Origin: Lysobacter oculi
GTDB lineage: Bacteria > Pseudomonadota > Gammaproteobacteria > Xanthomonadales > Xanthomonadaceae
Length of the DNA stretch: 64,000 nucleotides
Assembly: GCF_003293695.1 (NCBI RefSeq)
Contig: NZ_CP029556.1
Location: 1,250,001-1,314,000 of the forward strand
Direction of reading: 5' to 3'
Part shown: in pieces, positions 8,738 to 16,826 of the stretch
How positions within the stretch are numbered: position 1 is the stretch's first letter
Layout of the letters: each line of letters starts with the position of its first letter
Translations under genes and position numbers: made by a program
Notes under the pieces: generated by a model
What the model was told of the DNA's origin: nothing
The model's input: the letters and a program-made list of their open reading frames with translations, nothing else
Database searches by the model: none

Positions 8738-8755
8738 TATGCTGCGTCGCAGCAT
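8738..8755 (+). promoter_or_regulatory. phaZ promoter with perfect CTGC-N3-GCAG palindrome
   Basis: TATGCT at 8738-8743 is a plausible -10 box. The perfect palindrome ATGCTGCG-T-CGCAGCAT (8739-8755) overlaps it and ends 15 bases before the phaZ start codon. Its core is CTGC-GTC-GCAG, the TGC-rich form recognised by PhaR, the PHA-responsive repressor of phasin and PHA genes. A repressor bound here would block initiation. The regulator itself is not in this window. Confidence 0.55.
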
Positions 8756-8770
8756 CCATCAGGAAATCCC

Positions 8771-10192
8771 ATGCTGCTCTATCAGATGCACGAAGCCGCC
8801 CGCGCCTGGATGACCCCGCTGACCTACTGGTCGGACGCGGTCGCCAAGATGTACACCGCGCAGGGCAGCTGGCTTTCCACCCTGCCCGGCGCCCAGCGCG
8901 TGGCCGCCGGCTACGACCTGCTGTACCGCGTCGGCAAGGACTACGAAAAGCCGGAGTTCGGCATCCACCAGATCGAGGTGGAAGGCGTCAACATCCCGGT
9001 GGTCGAGCGGGTGGCGATGGACAAGCCGTTCTGCCGCCTGCTGCGCTTCAAGCGCTACCACGACCAGGCCGATGGCCTGTCGCGGATGAAGGACGACCCG
9101 ACCGTGCTGATCGTCGCGCCGCTGTCCGGCCACCACAGCACCCTGCTGCGCGACACCGTCAAGACGATGCTGCGCGACCACAAGGTCTACATCACCGACT
9201 GGACCGACGCGCGCATGGTCCCGAAGGAGGCCGGTGCATTCCATCTGGATGACTACATCGCCTACATCGAGGAATTCATCCGCCACATCGGCGCCGACAA
9301 CCTGCACGTGATCAGCGTCTGCCAGCCGACCGTGCCGGTGCTGGCCGCGGTGTCGCTGATGGCCGCGCGTGGCGAGAAGACGCCGCGTTCGCTGACGATG
9401 ATGGGCGGGCCGATCGACGCCCGCGAGTCGCCGACCGCGGTCAACAACCTGGCGATGCAGCGGCCGATCTCGTGGTTCGAGCAGAACCTGATCCACACGG
9501 TGCCGGCCAACTATCCGGGCGGCGGCCGCAAGGTGTATCCGGGCTTCCTGCAGCACATGGGCTTCGTGGCGATGAACCCGGAGCGCCATGCCATGTCGCA
9601 CTGGGACTACTACCAGGACCTGGTCAAGGGCGATGAGGAAACCGTCGCCTCGCACCGCCGTTTCTACGACGAATACAACGCCGTGCTCGACATGCCCGCC
9701 GAGTACTACCTGGACACCGTGCGCACCGTTTTCCAGGACTACCTGCTGCCGCGCGGGCTGTGGAAGGTGCATGGCAAGCGCGTCGATCCCGGCGCGATCC
9801 GCGACACCGCGCTGCTCACCATCGAAGGCGAGCTGGATGACATTTCCGGTGCCGGCCAGACGCGTGCGGCGCTCGGCCTGTGCAGCGGCGTGCCGGCTGC
9901 GCGCAAGCAGCACATCACCGTTGATGGCGCCGGCCACTACGGCATCTTCAGCGGCAAGCGCTGGCGCGGCCAGGTCTATCCGCAGGTGCGCGATTTCATC
10001 GCGGCGCAGCAGAGGGATGGGGTGAAGCCGGCTTCGACGAGCAAGCCGGCTTTGGCGAAGAAGCGCGCGGTCTCAGTCGCAACATCGGCTGCAGCGAAGA
10101 AGCAGGCCACGCCGGTGAAGCCCGCCGCCAAGCGCGGCAAGCCGGTCGCCGCGAAGAAGCCGGCCACCCGCCGCAACGCGCGACGCGGCTGA
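8771..10192 (+). CDS. phaZ: Intracellular polyhydroxybutyrate depolymerase
   Basis: A 473-residue cytoplasmic enzyme that hydrolyses native PHB granules to 3-hydroxybutyrate oligomers. It has no signal peptide. The lipase-box-like VISVCQPTVP places the nucleophile at Cys184, as in the Ralstonia PhaZ1 family, where Cys replaces Ser. Downstream IEGELDDISGAGQT and DGAGHYGIFSG carry the expected Asp and His. After about residue 415 there is a 58-residue Lys/Ala/Pro-rich tail (AKKQATPVKPAAKRGKPV) like the DNA/granule-binding tails of PhaF or PhaM. CAGGAAATCCC precedes the ATG. It works with bdhA at 4218. Confidence 0.9.
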   Translation: MLLYQMHEAARAWMTPLTYWSDAVAKMYTAQGSWLSTLPGAQRVAAGYDLLYRVGKDYEKPEFGIHQIEVEGVNIPVVERVAMDKPFCRLLRFKRYHDQADGLSRMKDDPTVLIVAPLSGHHSTLLRDTVKTMLRDHKVYITDWTDARMVPKEAGAFHLDDYIAYIEEFIRHIGADNLHVISVCQPTVPVLAAVSLMAARGEKTPRSLTMMGGPIDARESPTAVNNLAMQRPISWFEQNLIHTVPANYPGGGRKVYPGFLQHMGFVAMNPERHAMSHWDYYQDLVKGDEETVASHRRFYDEYNAVLDMPAEYYLDTVRTVFQDYLLPRGLWKVHGKRVDPGAIRDTALLTIEGELDDISGAGQTRAALGLCSGVPAARKQHITVDGAGHYGIFSGKRWRGQVYPQVRDFIAAQQRDGVKPASTSKPALAKKRAVSVATSAAAKKQATPVKPAAKRGKPVAAKKPATRRNARRG

Positions 10193-10213
10193 CTTCCAGC
10201 ATCGGCACACAGG

Positions 10214-10242
10214 AAAGCCCGCCCCGATCCGAGGCGGGCTTT
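10214..10242 (+). terminator. Rho-independent terminator of phaZ
   Basis: A 10-bp perfect stem AAAGCCCGCC/GGCGGGCTTT with a nine-base loop lies 21 bases after the phaZ stop, ending in a short T-rich run. It also separates phaZ from the convergent HAAS-domain gene. Confidence 0.8.
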
Positions 10243-10257
10243 ATGTTGGCGGCGACC

Positions 10258-11170
10258 TCAGACCTTGACCAGCAGGTGCTTGGCCAGCAGCCCGTGCCAG
10301 CGGCCGATGGCGCGCGCCAGATGCATCGTCAGCGTCAGCACCAGGAAACCGGCCAGCATCACCAGCGGCGCCAGGAAGGGATAGCTGCCAAGCAGGTCGA
10401 CGTCGTTGAACAGCACCACTTCGACATGCGCGGAGAACAGCCGCAGCAGCGGCGCCAGCATCAGCGACAGCGACAGCGACAGCCCGGTGACCGCGACGGT
10501 GAAATAGGCGGTGCCGAGCGGCAGCATCAGCAGGAAATACAGGAAGGTGCCCCAGGTGCGCGGGTCGGTGAACATCGCACCGATGCGCTTGAGCAGCGGC
10601 AGTTCCACATCGGCGTGCTGCGGGCGGCGCGGCATGCGCTCGCCGAGCAGGGCCTCGACCGCGCGGCCCTCCGCCAGCGCCAGCACCCGGCTCGCGCCGA
10701 CGAACAGCACGAAGAACGGCAGGCCGATGATCAGGATCAACAGGCCGGGCCGACAGGCTCATGCCCACCACCGTCCAGGTGAACAGGAAGATGCCGCTGG
10801 CGATCGACAGCAGCATGTAGAACAGCGCGCCGTAGCTGCGCGCGTCGGTGAACACGCCGAACACGCGCCGCCAGAGGGAAGGTGACGCGGCCGCCACCGC
10901 CGCCTTCGACGGCAACGGACGTAGCGCGGCTTCCACCTTGGCCTCGGTGTCGCGGTAGATGTCGGCGACCTCGTCGGGCGCGCCGTAGCTGCCGGCCACG
11001 TCGGCGATGACCTCGGCCTCGGTCTTGCCGGGATGGGCGGCCAGTTCGGCGCGCAGGTATTCCTCGGCGTCGTAGAGCGCGTCCTGGATCATCGCGGCGT
11101 CGGCGCCTTCCAGCGAGCGCCGCAGTTGCGCCAGGTAGGCGGGGATGGTGGTCGGCAACACGCTGTTCAT
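10258..11170 (-). pseudogene. HAAS/sensor-domain membrane protein, broken by a one-base frameshift
   Basis: The N-terminal part (ALYDAEEYLRAELAAHPGKT and VAGSYGAPDEVADIYRDTE) is a HAAS/DUF1700-type helical domain. It is followed by two tandem membrane sensor-like modules, each with FTD(A/P)R, a Y/F-rich helix and GMSLS or GLSLS. The frame is lost at the run of three G on the plus strand (10747-10749). Removing one base restores SLSAGLLILIIGLPFFVLFVG and a 303-residue protein with both modules intact. The upstream PadR gene overlaps it by ATGA, the usual PadR-HAAS arrangement. It may be a true mutation or a sequencing error in a short homopolymer. Confidence 0.75.
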
Positions 11171-11529
11171 TCGAATTTCCCCTTCAGCACGACATCAACG
11201 GAATCACGGGTGGCACGCCAGGCTTCGGCCCAACGCGCGAGGGCGTCCTGGCCAGCCGGCGTGGCGCGGTAATAGCGGCGCGGCGGGCCGCTGGCGGAGG
11301 GCTCGACGAAGCTTTCCAGCAGCCCCGACGCCTCCAGGTTGCGCAGCACCGGGTACAGCGCGCTCTGCTTGCCGGCCAACACGCCGCCGCCGAGCTGCTC
11401 CAGCGACTTGGCGATCTGGTAGCCGTACAGCGGCTCGGCAGCCGCCGCCACGACCGCCAGCAGCGCCAGCGAGACCGTGCCGGCGGAGAGTTCTTTCTGG
11501 AATTTGCGCAGCAGCGGATCGTCTTCCAT
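11167..11529 (-). CDS. PadR-family transcriptional regulator
   Basis: A 120-residue PadR-type winged-helix regulator. The HTH region LLAVVAAAAEPLYGYQIAKSLEQLG and the wing LYPVLRNLEASGLLESFVEPSASGPPRRYYRAT are intact, followed by a short C-terminal helix (GQDALARWAEAWRATRDSV). In PadR-HAAS pairs the regulator usually represses its own operon. The downstream HAAS gene starts inside its stop codon (ATGA). The chosen start is ATG; an in-frame TTG nine codons upstream is also possible, and that TTG lies directly beside the palindrome at 11558-11578. Confidence 0.85.
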   Translation of the reverse strand: MEDDPLLRKFQKELSAGTVSLALLAVVAAAAEPLYGYQIAKSLEQLGGGVLAGKQSALYPVLRNLEASGLLESFVEPSASGPPRRYYRATPAGQDALARWAEAWRATRDSVDVVLKGKFE

Positions 11530-11557
11530 CGCAGGCCCACCCTTGTTGCGGACCAAT

Positions 11558-11578
11558 CTATTGCGAATCTCGATATAG
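11558..11578. promoter_or_regulatory. Putative PadR operator
   Basis: The 21-bp interrupted dyad CTAT-N2-CGA-N3-TCG-N2-ATAG lies immediately upstream of the padR gene. PadR repressors of this type typically bind AT-rich dyads of TAT...ATA form at their own promoter. Autoregulation is inferred from position and symmetry only. Confidence 0.5.
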
Positions 11579-11653
11579 CGGATGTGCCACTAGTAATCCA
11601 CCCACCCTTCATCGGGCTGGAGGCAGCCTCGGAGGCCCGCACGGAGCCTGCCC

Positions 11654-11860
11654 ATGACCCGCGGCGACAAATCCGCCTACACCGACAAGCAGAAGCGCCA
11701 GGCCGCGCATATCGAGGCAAGCGAGCTGGACGCCGGCCGCAGCCGCGAGGACGCCGAGCGCATCGCCTGGGCCACCGTCAACAAGCAGGACGGCGGCGGC
11801 AAGCTGTCCGGCAGCGGCCGCAAGCGCGCCGCGAAGAAGGTGGCGAAGAAAACCGGCTGA
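11654..11860 (+). CDS. Small basic protein of the 'plasmid stabilization protein' annotation group
   Basis: A 68-residue protein that starts MTRGDKSAYTDKQKRQAAHIE, continues REDAERIAWATVNKQDGGGK and ends in a Lys-rich SGRKRAAKKVAKK tail. Short chromosomal proteins with this start and a WATVNK-GGGK core are widespread and are often annotated as plasmid stabilization proteins on weak grounds. The real function is unknown. A CGGAGCCTGCCC ribosome-binding region precedes the ATG. The basic tail suggests nucleic-acid contact. Confidence 0.7.
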   Translation: MTRGDKSAYTDKQKRQAAHIEASELDAGRSREDAERIAWATVNKQDGGGKLSGSGRKRAAKKVAKKTG

Positions 11861-11920
11861 CCTCCCGCGCCGGACGAGCCGCGGCTATGCTCCGGGGATT
11901 CCCCGATTGCCGGAGCCTCC

Positions 11921-12844
11921 ATGTCGCGCCTGCCGCTCACCCTCGCCCTGACCGCCCTGCTCCCCCTCGCCGTACAGGCCGCCGACACGCCGAAGAAGTC
12001 CACCTACCGCAGCGCCAAGCAGATCATCGACGCCAGCCCGGCCGGCGACTGGCGCGCGCTGGACCCGGCCAACACGCTGTACATGGAACTGCCCGGCGGG
12101 CGCGTGGTCATCGAACTGGCGCCCGGATTCGCGCCGGCGCACGTCGCCAACATCAAGACAATGGCGCGAGGCGGCTTCTGGGACGGCACCAGCATCTATC
12201 GCGCGCAGGACAATTTCGTCGTGCAGTTCGGCGACGCCGATGCCGATGACGCCGCCAAGGCGAAGCCGCATCCCGATGGCACCAAGGAGAAGCTGCCCGC
12301 CGAGTTCACCCGCGCGATCAAGGGCGCACCGTTCACCCGCATCCCCGATGTCGATGGCTGGGCGCCGCAGGTCGGTTTCAGCGAAGGCTTCCCCGCCGCC
12401 CGCGATCCCAAGAAAAACCGCATGTGGATGCCGCATTGCTACGGCGTGGTCGGCGCCGGCCGCAACAACGCGCCGGACAGCAGCATCGGCGCCGAGCTCT
12501 ACGTGGTGATCGGCCAGGCCCCGCGCGCGCTCGACCACCAGCTGACCATGGTCGGCCGCGTGGTCAAGGGGATGGAACTGCTGAGCGCCACGCCGCGCGG
12601 CCCGGAGCCGATGGGCTTCTACGAGGATCCCGCACAGCGCACGCCGATCAAGCGCATCGCGCTGGCCAGCGAACTGCCGGAAGCCGAACGCACGCCGCTG
12701 GAAATCCTGCGCACCGACAGCGCCACCTTCCGCGCCGCCACCGAAGCGCGGCGCAACCGCAAGGACGATTTCTATACCGAGCCCGCCGGCCACATCGACC
12801 TGTGCAACATCCCGATCCCGGTGCGAACGCCCGCCAAGCCGTAA
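11921..12844 (+). CDS. Periplasmic cyclophilin-type peptidylprolyl isomerase
   Basis: A 307-residue protein with a Sec signal peptide (about residues 1-20, cleavage after AVQA). The cyclophilin fold shows in [53 protein letters not shown] (a divergent form of the catalytic FHRV-x2-FMIQGG strand), GVVGAGRN and [18 protein letters not shown]. The catalytic Arg is kept as YRAQ. It has a long insertion between the catalytic strand and the GVVGAGRN segment and a C-terminal extension. It likely assists folding of exported proteins. A TATGCT -10-like hexamer lies about 30 bases upstream of the start. Confidence 0.85.
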   Translation: MSRLPLTLALTALLPLAVQAADTPKKSTYRSAKQIIDASPAGDWRALDPANTLYMELPGGRVVIELAPGFAPAHVANIKTMARGGFWDGTSIYRAQDNFVVQFGDADADDAAKAKPHPDGTKEKLPAEFTRAIKGAPFTRIPDVDGWAPQVGFSEGFPAARDPKKNRMWMPHCYGVVGAGRNNAPDSSIGAELYVVIGQAPRALDHQLTMVGRVVKGMELLSATPRGPEPMGFYEDPAQRTPIKRIALASELPEAERTPLEILRTDSATFRAATEARRNRKDDFYTEPAGHIDLCNIPIPVRTPAKP

Positions 12845-12847
12845 GCG

Positions 12848-13390
12848 TCAGACCTGCCGGTCGCCGCCCAGGACTTCGTGCTGGAACAGGCGCATCCGGT
12901 AGGCGCTGCGGTAGCGGCCATCGCTGAAGAATTCGTCCTTCAACAGGCCCTCCTGCTGGAAGCCGCAACGCTCGTACACCTTGATCGCCGGCGCGTTGTC
13001 CACGTCCACCACCCGGTACAGCTTGTAGAGGTTGAGGACACGGAAGGCGTAGTTGATCGCCAGCCGCGTGGCCACGCCGGCATAGCCGCGCCGCTGGAAT
13101 TCCGGCGCCACCATGATCAGGAACTCCGCGCGCCGGTGCAGGTGGTTGATCTCCACCAGTTCCACCAGCCCCACGCGTACCCGGTCGCGGTCCTCGATGA
13201 TGAAGCGGCGTTCGCTCTGATCGTGGATGTGCTTGGCGAAGAGTTCCTCCAGCTCCACGAACGACTCGTAGGGTTCCTCGAACCAGTAGCCCATCATGTT
13301 GCGGTTGTTGTTGAGCTGGTGGACGAAATTCAGGTCCCCGCGTTCAAGCGGGCGCAGCACCACGAGGGCGGCGGCAGGCGTGTTTTCCAT
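12848..13390 (-). CDS. speG: Spermidine N1-acetyltransferase
   Basis: A 180-residue GNAT acetyltransferase very close in layout to E. coli Spe[64 protein letters not shown], and [21 protein letters not shown]. The acetyl-CoA binding loop is EFQRRGYAG. It acetylates spermidine or spermine and limits polyamine toxicity. On the minus strand a TAGGCT box lies exactly six bases before the ATG and no Shine-Dalgarno is seen, so the mRNA may be leaderless. It converges on the cyclophilin gene with three bases between them. Confidence 0.92.
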   Translation of the reverse strand: MENTPAAALVVLRPLERGDLNFVHQLNNNRNMMGYWFEEPYESFVELEELFAKHIHDQSERRFIIEDRDRVRVGLVELVEINHLHRRAEFLIMVAPEFQRRGYAGVATRLAINYAFRVLNLYKLYRVVDVDNAPAIKVYERCGFQQEGLLKDEFFSDGRYRSAYRMRLFQHEVLGGDRQV

Positions 13391-13488
13391 CGCCCAAGCC
13401 TACCCGCCGGGAACGTGATTGGCATGCGATGCCGCACCCGCATGGGGCTGCTAGGCTAGCGGCTCCCCTCGACACCCGAGACTCCGCC

Positions 13489-13782
13489 ATGCCCATGTTG
13501 AAAGTGCGCATCACCGGCAGCGAGGACGATGTCCGCGCCATCAGCAACCTGCTGCAGAGCATCGACGGCATCGAACATGTCGAGGAAATCGCCGACCTGA
13601 TGTCGCATATGGACGATGCCGATTCCAGCTCGGCCGGGCTGTCGGATGTCGGCGGCCCCGACATGCACGAGATCGAAGTGGAAGCGCCCAACGCCGCCAC
13701 CGCGCGACGCGTACGCCAGGCACTGGAAGAGTTGGCGTTCGACCTCGACGCGATGGTCGAATTCGAGGAAGACGAGGACTGA
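13489..13782 (+). CDS. Small conserved acidic protein of unknown function
   Basis: A 97-residue acidic protein. The N-terminus (MLKVRITGSEDDVRAISNLLQSIDGIEHVEEI) reads like a beta-alpha-beta unit similar to small ferredoxin-like or ACT-like folds. A disordered Asp/Ser linker follows, then a second beta-alpha unit (HEIEVEAPNAATARRVRQALEEL) and an acidic tail. I do not recognise a named family. A TAGGCT -10-like box lies about 30 bases upstream. The Met two codons downstream is an alternative start. Confidence 0.65.
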   Translation: MPMLKVRITGSEDDVRAISNLLQSIDGIEHVEEIADLMSHMDDADSSSAGLSDVGGPDMHEIEVEAPNAATARRVRQALEELAFDLDAMVEFEEDED

Positions 13783-13791
13783 GCCCCGCCC

Positions 13792-14241
13792 TCAGTCCGG
13801 CTTGCGGGCGATGAATTCGCCGACGAATTCGCGCCCGTCGGACAGTTTGAACACCAGTGCGATGCGGCTGCCCCCGCGTACCGTCGGCTTCGGGTCCATC
13901 AACATCAGGTGCATGCCGCCGGGCTTGAGCGTGGCGGCGTCCTTCGGCGCGATGCGCAGCTCGCGCAGCTCACGCATCCGCATCACCCCATCGACATTGC
14001 GCGTCTCGTGCAGCTCCACGCTGCCGTAGCTGCTGCTGCTCACGCCGACGATGCTGACCGGCGCCGGGCACCGGTTCTCGATCCGCGCGAAGCCGCCGTG
14101 CATCGGCATTCCGCCCGGCAGCAGGCGGATCCAGCCCTGTTGCACCTGCGGCATGCAGGCGGGCTTCTCGCGTGCGGCGAGCGGGAGCGCCATCGACAAC
14201 GCGGCGATGGCAACGAAGAACGCGGACTTGATCGGCTTCAT
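13792..14241 (-). CDS. Periplasmic copper chaperone PCu(A)C
   Basis: A 149-residue exported protein with a Sec signal (FFVAIAALSMALPLAA). The copper-binding signature is intact: GMPMHGGFARIENR, then VELHETRNVDGVMRMR and, after about 20 residues, KPGGMHLMLM, giving the His/Met ligands of the H-M-x-H-x-M type site. PCu(A)C proteins bind Cu(I) in the periplasm and deliver it to the Cu(A) centre of cytochrome oxidase. A TATCAT box lies eight bases before the start codon on the minus strand and ribosome-binding sequence is weak. It converges on the small protein at 13489. Confidence 0.88.
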   Translation of the reverse strand: MKPIKSAFFVAIAALSMALPLAAREKPACMPQVQQGWIRLLPGGMPMHGGFARIENRCPAPVSIVGVSSSSYGSVELHETRNVDGVMRMRELRELRIAPKDAATLKPGGMHLMLMDPKPTVRGGSRIALVFKLSDGREFVGEFIARKPD

Positions 14242-14321
14242 GACGAGGCATGATAGGGACTCGCTGCCGTGGTCGCACGGCCAAGACCTCATCACCATCC
14301 ACACCGTTCACGGAGTTCCGC

Positions 14322-15077
14322 ATGATCGATTCGCAACGCCACGGCCCGCACATCCACCTGGCCTTGGCGCGCGCGCCGGTCAACGCGCTCGACCCGACCC
14401 TGTGCAACGCACTGGTCGATGCGCTGGCGCGGGCGGTGGACGATGGCGCTCACGGCATTGTGCTGTCGGGCGGTGCGCGGGTGTTTTCCGCCGGCCTCGA
14501 CGTGCCCTATCTGATGGGTCTGGGCGATGACGCTTCGGCTCTGCGCGCGGGCTGGGAAGCGTTCTTCGCCGCGGCACGCGCGCTGGCCGAATGTCCGGTG
14601 CCGGTAGTCGCCGCCATCGAAGGCCACGCGCCGGCCGGTGGCTGCGTGCTGGCACTGTGCTGCGACCACCGCATCATGGCCGACGCGCCGATCCGGATCG
14701 GCCTCAACGAGACCCAGGTCGGGCTCGCCGTGCCGGAAAGCGTGCAGCACCTGTTGCGGCGCACGGTGGGCCGGCGCATCGCCGAACGCATGTTGCTGGT
14801 CGGCGCGATGATCGAGCCGCGCGAGGCACTCGCCATCCACATGATCGACGCGCTGGTGCCACCCGGCGAGACCGTCGCCGCCGCGCTTGAATGGCTGGCC
14901 GCGCTGGAAGCCCTGCCGCGCGCACCGATGCTCACCACCCGCGCGATGGGCCGCGCCGATCTGGTCCGCGCACTGTCGCCGGAACATCTCGACATCGACC
15001 AGCCCCTGCGCGACTGGCTGCACCCGGATACCCAGCAGGGCCTACGCGCGCTGCTGGCGAAACTCGGCAAAAGTTGA
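14322..15077 (+). CDS. Crotonase-family delta3-delta2-enoyl-CoA isomerase-like protein
   Basis: A 251-residue crotonase-fold protein. SAGLDVPYLMGL forms the first oxyanion loop, and HAPAGGCVLALCCDHRIM with IGLNETQVGLAVP closely resembles mitochondrial dodecenoyl-CoA isomerase (ECI1), where the Glu in GLNET is catalytic. The enoyl-CoA hydratase pair of glutamates seen in the gene at 17671 is not present. I infer isomerisation of 3-enoyl-CoA to 2-enoyl-CoA in beta-oxidation of unsaturated fatty acids. CACGGAGTTCCGC precedes the ATG. The gene ends one base before the stop codon of the convergent sulfurtransferase. Confidence 0.75.
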   Translation: MIDSQRHGPHIHLALARAPVNALDPTLCNALVDALARAVDDGAHGIVLSGGARVFSAGLDVPYLMGLGDDASALRAGWEAFFAAARALAECPVPVVAAIEGHAPAGGCVLALCCDHRIMADAPIRIGLNETQVGLAVPESVQHLLRRTVGRRIAERMLLVGAMIEPREALAIHMIDALVPPGETVAAALEWLAALEALPRAPMLTTRAMGRADLVRALSPEHLDIDQPLRDWLHPDTQQGLRALLAKLGKS

Positions 15078-15078
15078 G

Positions 15079-15945
15079 TCAGGCCGCGCCGGTGGCGACC
15101 GGGCGCGCGTCGTCTGAAATCCAGCCGCTCCACGAGCCCTTGTAGAGCTTCGCGCCCTGCAGGCCGGCATGCGCCATCGCCAGCAGGTGGTGGCAGGCGG
15201 TCACGCCGGAGCCGCACATCGCCACCATGTCGGACGGCGTGCGGCCACCGAGCAGTTCGGCGAATTCGGCGAACAACACCTCGCGCGGCTTGAAGCGGCC
15301 TTCGGCATCCAGATTGGCGACGAAGGGGCGGTTGACCGCGCCCGGCACGTGGCCGGCCTTGCGGTCGATCGGCTCCACCTCGCCACGGAAACGTTCGGGC
15401 GCGCGGGCATCGACCAGCAGGCCGCCGTGTTCGACATGCGCGGCGACATCGTCATGGTCGAACAGGCGCGCGTGGTCGAACGCGCCCGCCACCGGTGCGA
15501 CATCGCCATCCAGCATCGGCACGATGTTGTCGATGGGGAAGCCGCCGGCCTGCCAGGCCTTCAGGCCGCCGTCGAGCACGGCGACGTGTTCATGGCCGGC
15601 CATCCGCAGCAAGCACCAGGCGCGGGCGGCGTACATGCCGTTGTCGGCGTCGTAGGCGACGACCTGGGTCTCCGGCCCGATGCCCCACTGCGCCAGCGTG
15701 CGCGCGAACGCGTCGGCGCGCGGCCACGGGTGGCGGCCCTGCCCGGCCTGCGCCATGTCGGACAGGTCGCGCTCCAGGCTGGCGTGGAACGCGCCGGGCA
15801 GATGGCCATCGGCATACATCTGCGCGCCGGCGTCGGGATCGGTCAGCACCGAGCGGCAGTCCAGCAGGACCAGGTCGTCGCGGCCCAAGGCACCGGCGAG
15901 CGTGGCGGCGTCCACCAGCGTGGTCCATCCGGTCGTGGCGTTCAT
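15079..15945 (-). CDS. sseA: 3-mercaptopyruvate sulfurtransferase (two rhodanese domains)
   Basis: A 288-residue protein with two rhodanese domains. The first contains LLDCRSVLTDPDAG and YADGHLPGAFHA without a catalytic Cys. The second carries the active-site loop CGSGVTA, the form that distinguishes mercaptopyruvate sulfurtransferase from thiosulfate sulfurtransferase (CRxGxT). It transfers sulfur from 3-mercaptopyruvate to thiol or cyanide acceptors. The start overlaps the stop of the NUDIX gene (ATGA), so it is the last gene of a DUF1289-NUDIX-sulfurtransferase operon. Confidence 0.9.
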   Translation of the reverse strand: MNATTGWTTLVDAATLAGALGRDDLVLLDCRSVLTDPDAGAQMYADGHLPGAFHASLERDLSDMAQAGQGRHPWPRADAFARTLAQWGIGPETQVVAYDADNGMYAARAWCLLRMAGHEHVAVLDGGLKAWQAGGFPIDNIVPMLDGDVAPVAGAFDHARLFDHDDVAAHVEHGGLLVDARAPERFRGEVEPIDRKAGHVPGAVNRPFVANLDAEGRFKPREVLFAEFAELLGGRTPSDMVAMCGSGVTACHHLLAMAHAGLQGAKLYKGSWSGWISDDARPVATGAA

Positions 15946-16559
15946 GGCAGGGCCTCCAGGCGTTGGCGCAGGTTGTCGATGATGATGGCGGTGGCGCCCC
16001 ATACGCGGGCGTGAGCGCCGCCCGGCCACGGCCGCAGCTCGGCGATCCGGCGGATGCGGCCGCGCCACGGCATTTCGGCGTGGAACAGGCTGTCGGGCGC
16101 GAGCAGGAAGTCGAGCGGCAGTTCGAAGACTTCGGCCACTTCGTTCGGGTCGGGGATGGCGCGGTAACCGGGGTCGATGCGGGCCACCACGGGCACCACG
16201 CGGAAGCCGGTGATGGTGGCCATGGGGTCGAGCAGGCCGAGCGGCTCGATCGAAGCCGCCTCCACCCCGATTTCCTCGTGGGTCTCGCGCAGCGCGGCGG
16301 CCACCGCATCGGCGTCACCCGGCTCCATCGCGCCACCGGGAAAACTCACCTGGCCGGCGTGGTGCCGCAGGTGCTCGGTGCGGCGGGTGAACAGCACGCG
16401 CGGGCCGTCCTCGCGGTCGACCAGGCCCATCAGCACCGCCGCCTCGCGCAGGGTGGGCGGCATCAGGTCATCGAGTTGGCCGTGGTTCCAGGCGCGCTCG
16501 GCGGGCAAGGCATCCAGCGGATGCAGCGCGCGCAGCACGCGGTCCAGCGCGGCGCTCAT
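15942..16559 (-). CDS. nudL: NUDIX CoA pyrophosphatase
   Basis: A 205-residue NUDIX hydrolase. The NUDIX box GGAMEPGDADAVAAALRETHEEIGV is complete (REx2EE with following G), and it is preceded by the LRHHAGQVSFPGG segment that marks the NudL/UPF0035 coenzyme A pyrophosphatase group. Such enzymes cleave CoA to 4'-phosphopantetheine and 3',5'-ADP. Both ends overlap neighbours by ATGA, giving translational coupling with the DUF1289 gene upstream and sseA downstream. Confidence 0.88.
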   Translation of the reverse strand: MSAALDRVLRALHPLDALPAERAWNHGQLDDLMPPTLREAAVLMGLVDREDGPRVLFTRRTEHLRHHAGQVSFPGGAMEPGDADAVAAALRETHEEIGVEAASIEPLGLLDPMATITGFRVVPVVARIDPGYRAIPDPNEVAEVFELPLDFLLAPDSLFHAEMPWRGRIRRIAELRPWPGGAHARVWGATAIIIDNLRQRLEALP

Positions 16560-16762
16560 TCCTCCACCGGCTGCAGCGGCACCCAGCCGCGTGCCGGCAG
16601 GATGTCGTGCAAGAAGTGCCGGCGCTCGTCATCGCCCATCTGCCGCCAGCGGGCGATCTCCGGGCCGCTGCGCCGGCAGCCCAGGCACAGGCCGGCCGGG
16701 TCCAGCTGGCAGACGCCGCTGCACGGGCTCGCGATGGTCTGGGTGGATGGGGGAATCTGCAT
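16556..16762 (-). CDS. DUF1289 protein
   Basis: A 68-residue protein with the DUF1289 pattern SPCSGVCQLDPAGLCLGCRRS-GPEIARWRQMGDDERRHFL. The four cysteines (CxxxC-x7-CxxC) look like a metal or Fe-S site. The function is not established. There is no good ribosome-binding site before the chosen ATG; the start is set by the beginning of the conserved part. Its stop overlaps the NUDIX start, and the GAGGA of its last codons serves as that gene's ribosome-binding site. Confidence 0.75.
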   Translation of the reverse strand: MQIPPSTQTIASPCSGVCQLDPAGLCLGCRRSGPEIARWRQMGDDERRHFLHDILPARGWVPLQPVEE

Positions 16763-16772
16763 CGGATCGGGC

Positions 16773-16809
16773 AAAAAGAAAGCGCCGGCTCCACGGGGGA
16801 ACCGGCGCT
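16773..16809 (-). terminator. Rho-independent terminator of the FKBP gene
   Basis: On the minus strand AGCGCCGGTTCC pairs with GGAGCCGGCGCT (one G-U) around a five-base loop, followed by TTCTTTTT. It lies 18 bases past the FKBP stop and separates it from the DUF1289-nudL-sseA operon. Confidence 0.85.
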
Positions 16810-16826
16810 CCATCATGCCATCGGGA

